From contig NZ_KE007347.1 in the NCBI RefSeq assembly GCF_000400715.1, positions 2,080,001-2,144,000 of the forward strand: DNA of 64,000 nucleotides. The letters are read 5' to 3'. This stretch comes from Acinetobacter genomosp. 15BJ (GTDB taxonomy: Bacteria; Pseudomonadota; Gammaproteobacteria; Pseudomonadales; Moraxellaceae). Shown here piece after piece: positions 57,971 through 64,000 of this stretch. The notes beneath the pieces are model-generated. The model searched no databases. It was not told the origin of the DNA and saw nothing but the letters and a program-made list of their open reading frames with translations. The position numbers and the translations under genes were made by a program. Position 1 is the stretch's first letter, and every line of letters begins with the position of its first letter.

Positions 57971-59419
57971 TTAGATCAAGACTTTTCTTTCAGAAGATGA
58001 GGCAATATGTAACGATTCACGATATTTTGCCACCGTGCGTCGAGCCACCTCAATCCCTTCATTCTTCAACATTTCAGCAATTGCATTATCCGACAAAGGC
58101 TTACGTGGATTCTCACTTGAAACGAGTTTTTTTATCATGGCACGAATTGCCGTCGATGAAGCCTCACCACCAGTTGTTGTTCCAACATGACTAGAAAAGA
58201 AGTATTTCAATTCGAATAAACCACGTGGTGTCAGCATATATTTATTGGTTGTTACACGAGATACGGTCGACTCATGCAATTCAACTTCTTCTGCCACATC
58301 ACGAAGCACTAAAGGCTTCATCGCTTCTGGACCTTGCTCCAAAAAAGCTCTCTGATGCTCAACAATACAGGTTGCTACCTTCAACAAAGTCTTATGGCGC
58401 TCATCAATACTCTTGATAAAATTCTTCGCTTCCAGCATTTGATTGCGCAGATAGACATTATCGTCACTTTGATCAGCTCGACGAATCATGCCTGAATAAA
58501 AAGAATTGATCCGTAACTTAGGCAATACATCAGGGTTTAGTTGAACTTGCCAATGTTGATCTTTCTTCGAAACTACTACATCAGGAACTTGGTATTCTGA
58601 TTCTTGTTGGTTGAACTCTAGCCCAGGATAAGGCTTCAAAGTCTTCAACAAATCAACGGCACTTTTTAATTGCTCTTTAGATAGCCCCGTTTGCTTTAAC
58701 AGCTTATTCAGGTCATTCGAAATCAGTAACTCATAATATTTCAATAAATTTCTAGCTTCAGCTAGATAGGGAACTTTATCATTAAAAATTTCAAGTTGGA
58801 TTTTCAAGCATTCTGCTAAATTTCTGGAACCGACACCAATAGGATCAAGACGTTGAATATGTTTTAAAACAACAATAATTTCATCTTGCTCAACCTCTTC
58901 CTCACTCTCCATTTCCTGTAAAAGTCGAGAAACTGCAAGCAAAATGTCATCCAACTCGGCATCGAGGAAACCTTTATCATCAAGAGAGTCTACAATGCAA
59001 TATGCAATCAGTTTATCTACAGTCGAAAAATGCAAAAGATTGACTTGATCTAAAATGTGCTCTTTGAGGCTCAGCTGTACCTGACGATTGTCTTCTCTTT
59101 CTTCATATTCTGGTGAGGCCAAAGCAGTCGATTGATGGGTGTAAATATCATCCCATTCAGTATCAACAGGTAAATCATTTGGAAGATGATCCGCATTCAG
59201 TTCAGTGGTTAAGTCTCCATTCTCTTTTTCTTCTAGAGAAGAAAGACTTTCCGTTGTACCCATATCTTCTATTTTTTCAAGCAATGGATTACTGTCTAAC
59301 TGGATTTGAATTTCTTGTTCAAGCTCTAAACTTGATAACTGTAAAAGACGTATTGCCTGCTGCAATTGAGGAGTTAACGATAAGCTGTTCGCAACTTTCA
59401 ATCCAACAGATAATTTCAT
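57971..59419 (-). CDS. rpoN: RNA polymerase sigma-54 factor
   Basis: A 482-residue sigma-54. The Gln/Leu-rich activator region LSLTPQLQQAIRLLQLSSLE is at residues 14-33, an acidic linker follows (about 50-110), then the core-binding part and HTH (VAEEVELHESTVSRVTTNKY), and the RpoN box ARRTVAKYRESL near the end. AAAGGA precedes the ATG at 59419. Confidence 0.96.
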   Translation of the reverse strand: MKLSVGLKVANSLSLTPQLQQAIRLLQLSSLELEQEIQIQLDSNPLLEKIEDMGTTESLSSLEEKENGDLTTELNADHLPNDLPVDTEWDDIYTHQSTALASPEYEEREDNRQVQLSLKEHILDQVNLLHFSTVDKLIAYCIVDSLDDKGFLDAELDDILLAVSRLLQEMESEEEVEQDEIIVVLKHIQRLDPIGVGSRNLAECLKIQLEIFNDKVPYLAEARNLLKYYELLISNDLNKLLKQTGLSKEQLKSAVDLLKTLKPYPGLEFNQQESEYQVPDVVVSKKDQHWQVQLNPDVLPKLRINSFYSGMIRRADQSDDNVYLRNQMLEAKNFIKSIDERHKTLLKVATCIVEHQRAFLEQGPEAMKPLVLRDVAEEVELHESTVSRVTTNKYMLTPRGLFELKYFFSSHVGTTTGGEASSTAIRAMIKKLVSSENPRKPLSDNAIAEMLKNEGIEVARRTVAKYRESLHIASSSERKVLI

Positions 59420-59675
59420 AGTCTTTCCTTTTATTAAAATAAGCAAAAAACATGCCTATAAAAATATTTATAACATAAAGCAATGTTTCCGCATACAAGG
59501 AAAAACCTTTTCAACTGACTTATCTGTTCAAAAAACTAGCAAGAAGTTAAATATTTATTGCAATACTGAATCTACCCCGACTTCAGCCCTTCTCATAACA
59601 TTATAAATGTTAGCTCAAATCAAATAAAATCTATCCACTCGGGTCGCATCTTTTTTATAACAGCAATACAGTCGA

Positions 59676-60011
59676 CTACTTTATATTCTGCTGCTTTAGG
59701 CATTCGATCATTTCATCCAATACTTTTTGCCCTATAGTTTTTAAAACAAGCTCATTTAAATCCCCTACTAAAAAACCAGACCAAGTCGTACTCGTTGAAC
59801 CAGAAGAATGCGCATAACGTCCACAACCGGACCAGACTTTTTGATCTGATGTAATAGAAGCTACATACAGCTCCCCTTCAGGATCATCCAATATCCATTC
59901 GCGAATAACGCTAGGTGCTTGATATTGTTGCTTAGGTTTTTCCAACCACTTCCATACTAAAAAACCTAAATAGACAACTCCAATAGCAGATAAAAGTTCA
60001 TAGAGAATCAT
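59676..60011 (-). CDS. Hypothetical protein with N-terminal membrane helix
   Basis: A 111-residue protein I cannot place in a family. Residues 3-20 are hydrophobic (LYELLSAIGVVYLGFLVW); the rest is soluble with EWILDDPEGELYVASITSDQ, a Ser/Thr stretch SSGSTSTTWSG and a charged C-terminal helix. It stands alone between rpoN and the rRNA operon. Confidence 0.6.
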   Translation of the reverse strand: MILYELLSAIGVVYLGFLVWKWLEKPKQQYQAPSVIREWILDDPEGELYVASITSDQKVWSGCGRYAHSSGSTSTTWSGFLVGDLNELVLKTIGQKVLDEMIECLKQQNIK

Positions 60012-60111
60012 ATCAGTCCTAATATCATTTCTTATTTACATTTAATCAGGATAAAAATAGCACAACTCTTTAAATATTGACTTAGATTTTCTTTTCTTCC
60101 GTCCAATAAAA

Positions 60112-60141
60112 AACACCCCCAACCGTTAGGTTGGGGGTGTT
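60112..60141 (-). terminator. Terminator of the rRNA operon
   Basis: AACACCCCCAACC pairs perfectly with GGTTGGGGGTGTT around GTTA; read leftward a T-run follows. It lies 12 bases after 5S rRNA. Confidence 0.93.
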
Positions 60142-60153
60142 TAGTATTTAAAA

Positions 60154-60268
60154 GCTGGCGATGACTTACTCTCACATGGCAAGTGCCACACTACCATCAG
60201 CGCTAAGAGGTTTCACTTCTGAGTTCGGGAAGGGATCAGGTGGTTCACTCTTGCTATTGTCGCCAGCA
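60154..60268 (-). rRNA. rrf: 5S ribosomal RNA
   Basis: A 115-base gene whose ends pair (TGCTGGCGA with TCGCCAGC). The interior contains conserved 5S segments such as CCGAACTCAGAAGTGAAAC on the minus strand. End positions may be off by a few bases. Confidence 0.95.
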
Positions 60269-60472
60269 AACTGTTGTGGTGCTTTCGGGTCTTAATCACG
60301 ATGTATTGTCGTATGCCTTACTTACGGTCCAAAGAGTTATTAACGGATTAGATAATTGGTCTGTATTGTAACTAGTTTATTCACTAAATCAAGTTCAATC
60401 AGTTGTTTTCACTTCTGACTGTTTGGTTTTGAATCGAATTGAGCTTTATATACAACTGCTTGGGTGTTGTAT

Positions 60473-63364
<2,892 letters not shown>

Positions 63365-63762
63365 ACAACCCCAAACAGTCGTTAACACATACAAGTGAGT
63401 GTTATCGTTGCAAACTTAATTGCTACTATCTGTTGTCTGTGAATTTAATCACTATACAGCTTCAATCTAATTCATATACCAAAACGCTTGATTCAGTGTT
63501 TTTGCTAGTTCTCAGATTAATTCTTCATCTAACTGAAATACTTACGTATTACCGTTAGTGTCAAATTAATCGAGTTTGAACAATTTATTTCAGACTCAAT
63601 TTTCTAATCTGTTAATGATTAACTACCACCTCGTCGGTGAGTAGTAAACTGTGATAAATCACAGAAGTTAATAAACCAAGATCATTCGATCTTCTTATTT
63701 ATTAATTTCTATAAGCTATCTTTGGAATTTAACTTTCGTTTTCTACATTACTTCGTAATGTA
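63365..63762 (-). other. Spacer between tRNA-Ala and 23S rRNA
   Basis: A 398-base AT-rich transcribed spacer of the rRNA operon. It should contain RNase III processing stems; I see no gene in it. Confidence 0.7.
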
Positions 63763-63838
63763 TGGTGGAGACTAGGAGAGTCGAACTCCTGACCTCCTGC
63801 GTGCAAAGCAGGCGCTCTACCAACTAAGCTAAGTCCCC
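63763..63838 (-). tRNA. tRNA-Ala (anticodon TGC)
   Basis: A 76-base cloverleaf with encoded CCA; anticodon loop TTTGCAC. It lies in the 16S-23S spacer after tRNA-Ile, the common arrangement. Confidence 0.97.
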
Positions 63839-63893
63839 AGCTTATCACTTAATGAACGACATATCTTTCAATCTAAGCTACTGCAATCAGATT

Positions 63894-63970
<77 letters not shown>

Positions 63971-64000
63971 TCAGATACATCTTCGAAGAACAACTTGTTG

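Overview
The window is a chromosomal segment of an Acinetobacter-type gammaproteobacterium. The evidence is an AT-rich background, the filA-F surface operon, the mesX/mesD methionine pair, the betT-betT-betIBA choline cluster, and close relatives of Acinetobacter rpoN-hpf, ibaG-murA-hisG and hisD-hisC. No 16S sequence falls inside the window, so I do not name a species. I see no insertion sequence, prophage or CRISPR array; most of the window is core or soft-core chromosome.

Layout. (1) 1-5.5 kb: mesD (cut by the left edge) and mesX for folate-independent methionine synthesis, mqo with a structured leader, an MFS transporter and a small membrane protein. (2) 5.5-15.6 kb: two BCCT choline transporters divergent from betI-betB-betA, with a perfect 40-bp palindrome holding the BetI site and both promoters; then a TorF-like porin and an MDR alcohol dehydrogenase. 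(3) 15.9-19.3 kb: NAD salvage, with a PRPP synthetase homologue, nadV and an NrtR-like regulator behind a 21-bp palindrome. (4) 19.3-31.3 kb: GMC oxidoreductase, NERD protein, YdcZ protein, four tRNA genes, nadA, argJ, ogt, a guanidine-II riboswitch with its SMR guanidinium exporter, and a periplasmic copper cluster (copA, copB, a His/Met/Cys-rich protein). (5) 31.5-40.8 kb: a 12-bp-periodic array of DnaA boxes behind rpe, then housekeeping genes (DUF2218, OmpA lipoprotein, S-formylglutathione hydrolase, C13 peptidase, rsmJ, uppP, tsaB, gamma carbonic anhydrase, two Nudix genes). (6) 40.8-49.2 kb: filABCDEF, an envelope system of unknown function. (7) 49.7-60.0 kb: pabB, hisC, hisD, an ECF41 sigma module with its own promoter motif inserted between hisD and hisG, murA, ibaG, hpf, rpoN and a small unknown gene. 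(8) 60.1-64 kb: an rRNA operon on the minus strand (tRNA-Ile, tRNA-Ala, 23S, 5S), with 16S beyond the right edge.

How parts work together. Choline enters through the BCCT carriers and is oxidised to glycine betaine by BetA and BetB under BetI control. Nicotinamide is converted to NMN by NadV, with PRPP probably from the neighbouring synthetase, while nadA nearby serves de novo NAD synthesis. The copper proteins form one periplasmic detoxification unit. The most notable regulatory structures are the DnaA-box array, the guanidine-II riboswitch, the symmetric BetI operator/promoter and the ECF41 promoter-partner-sigma module. The fil operon is the best candidate for a poorly described system.
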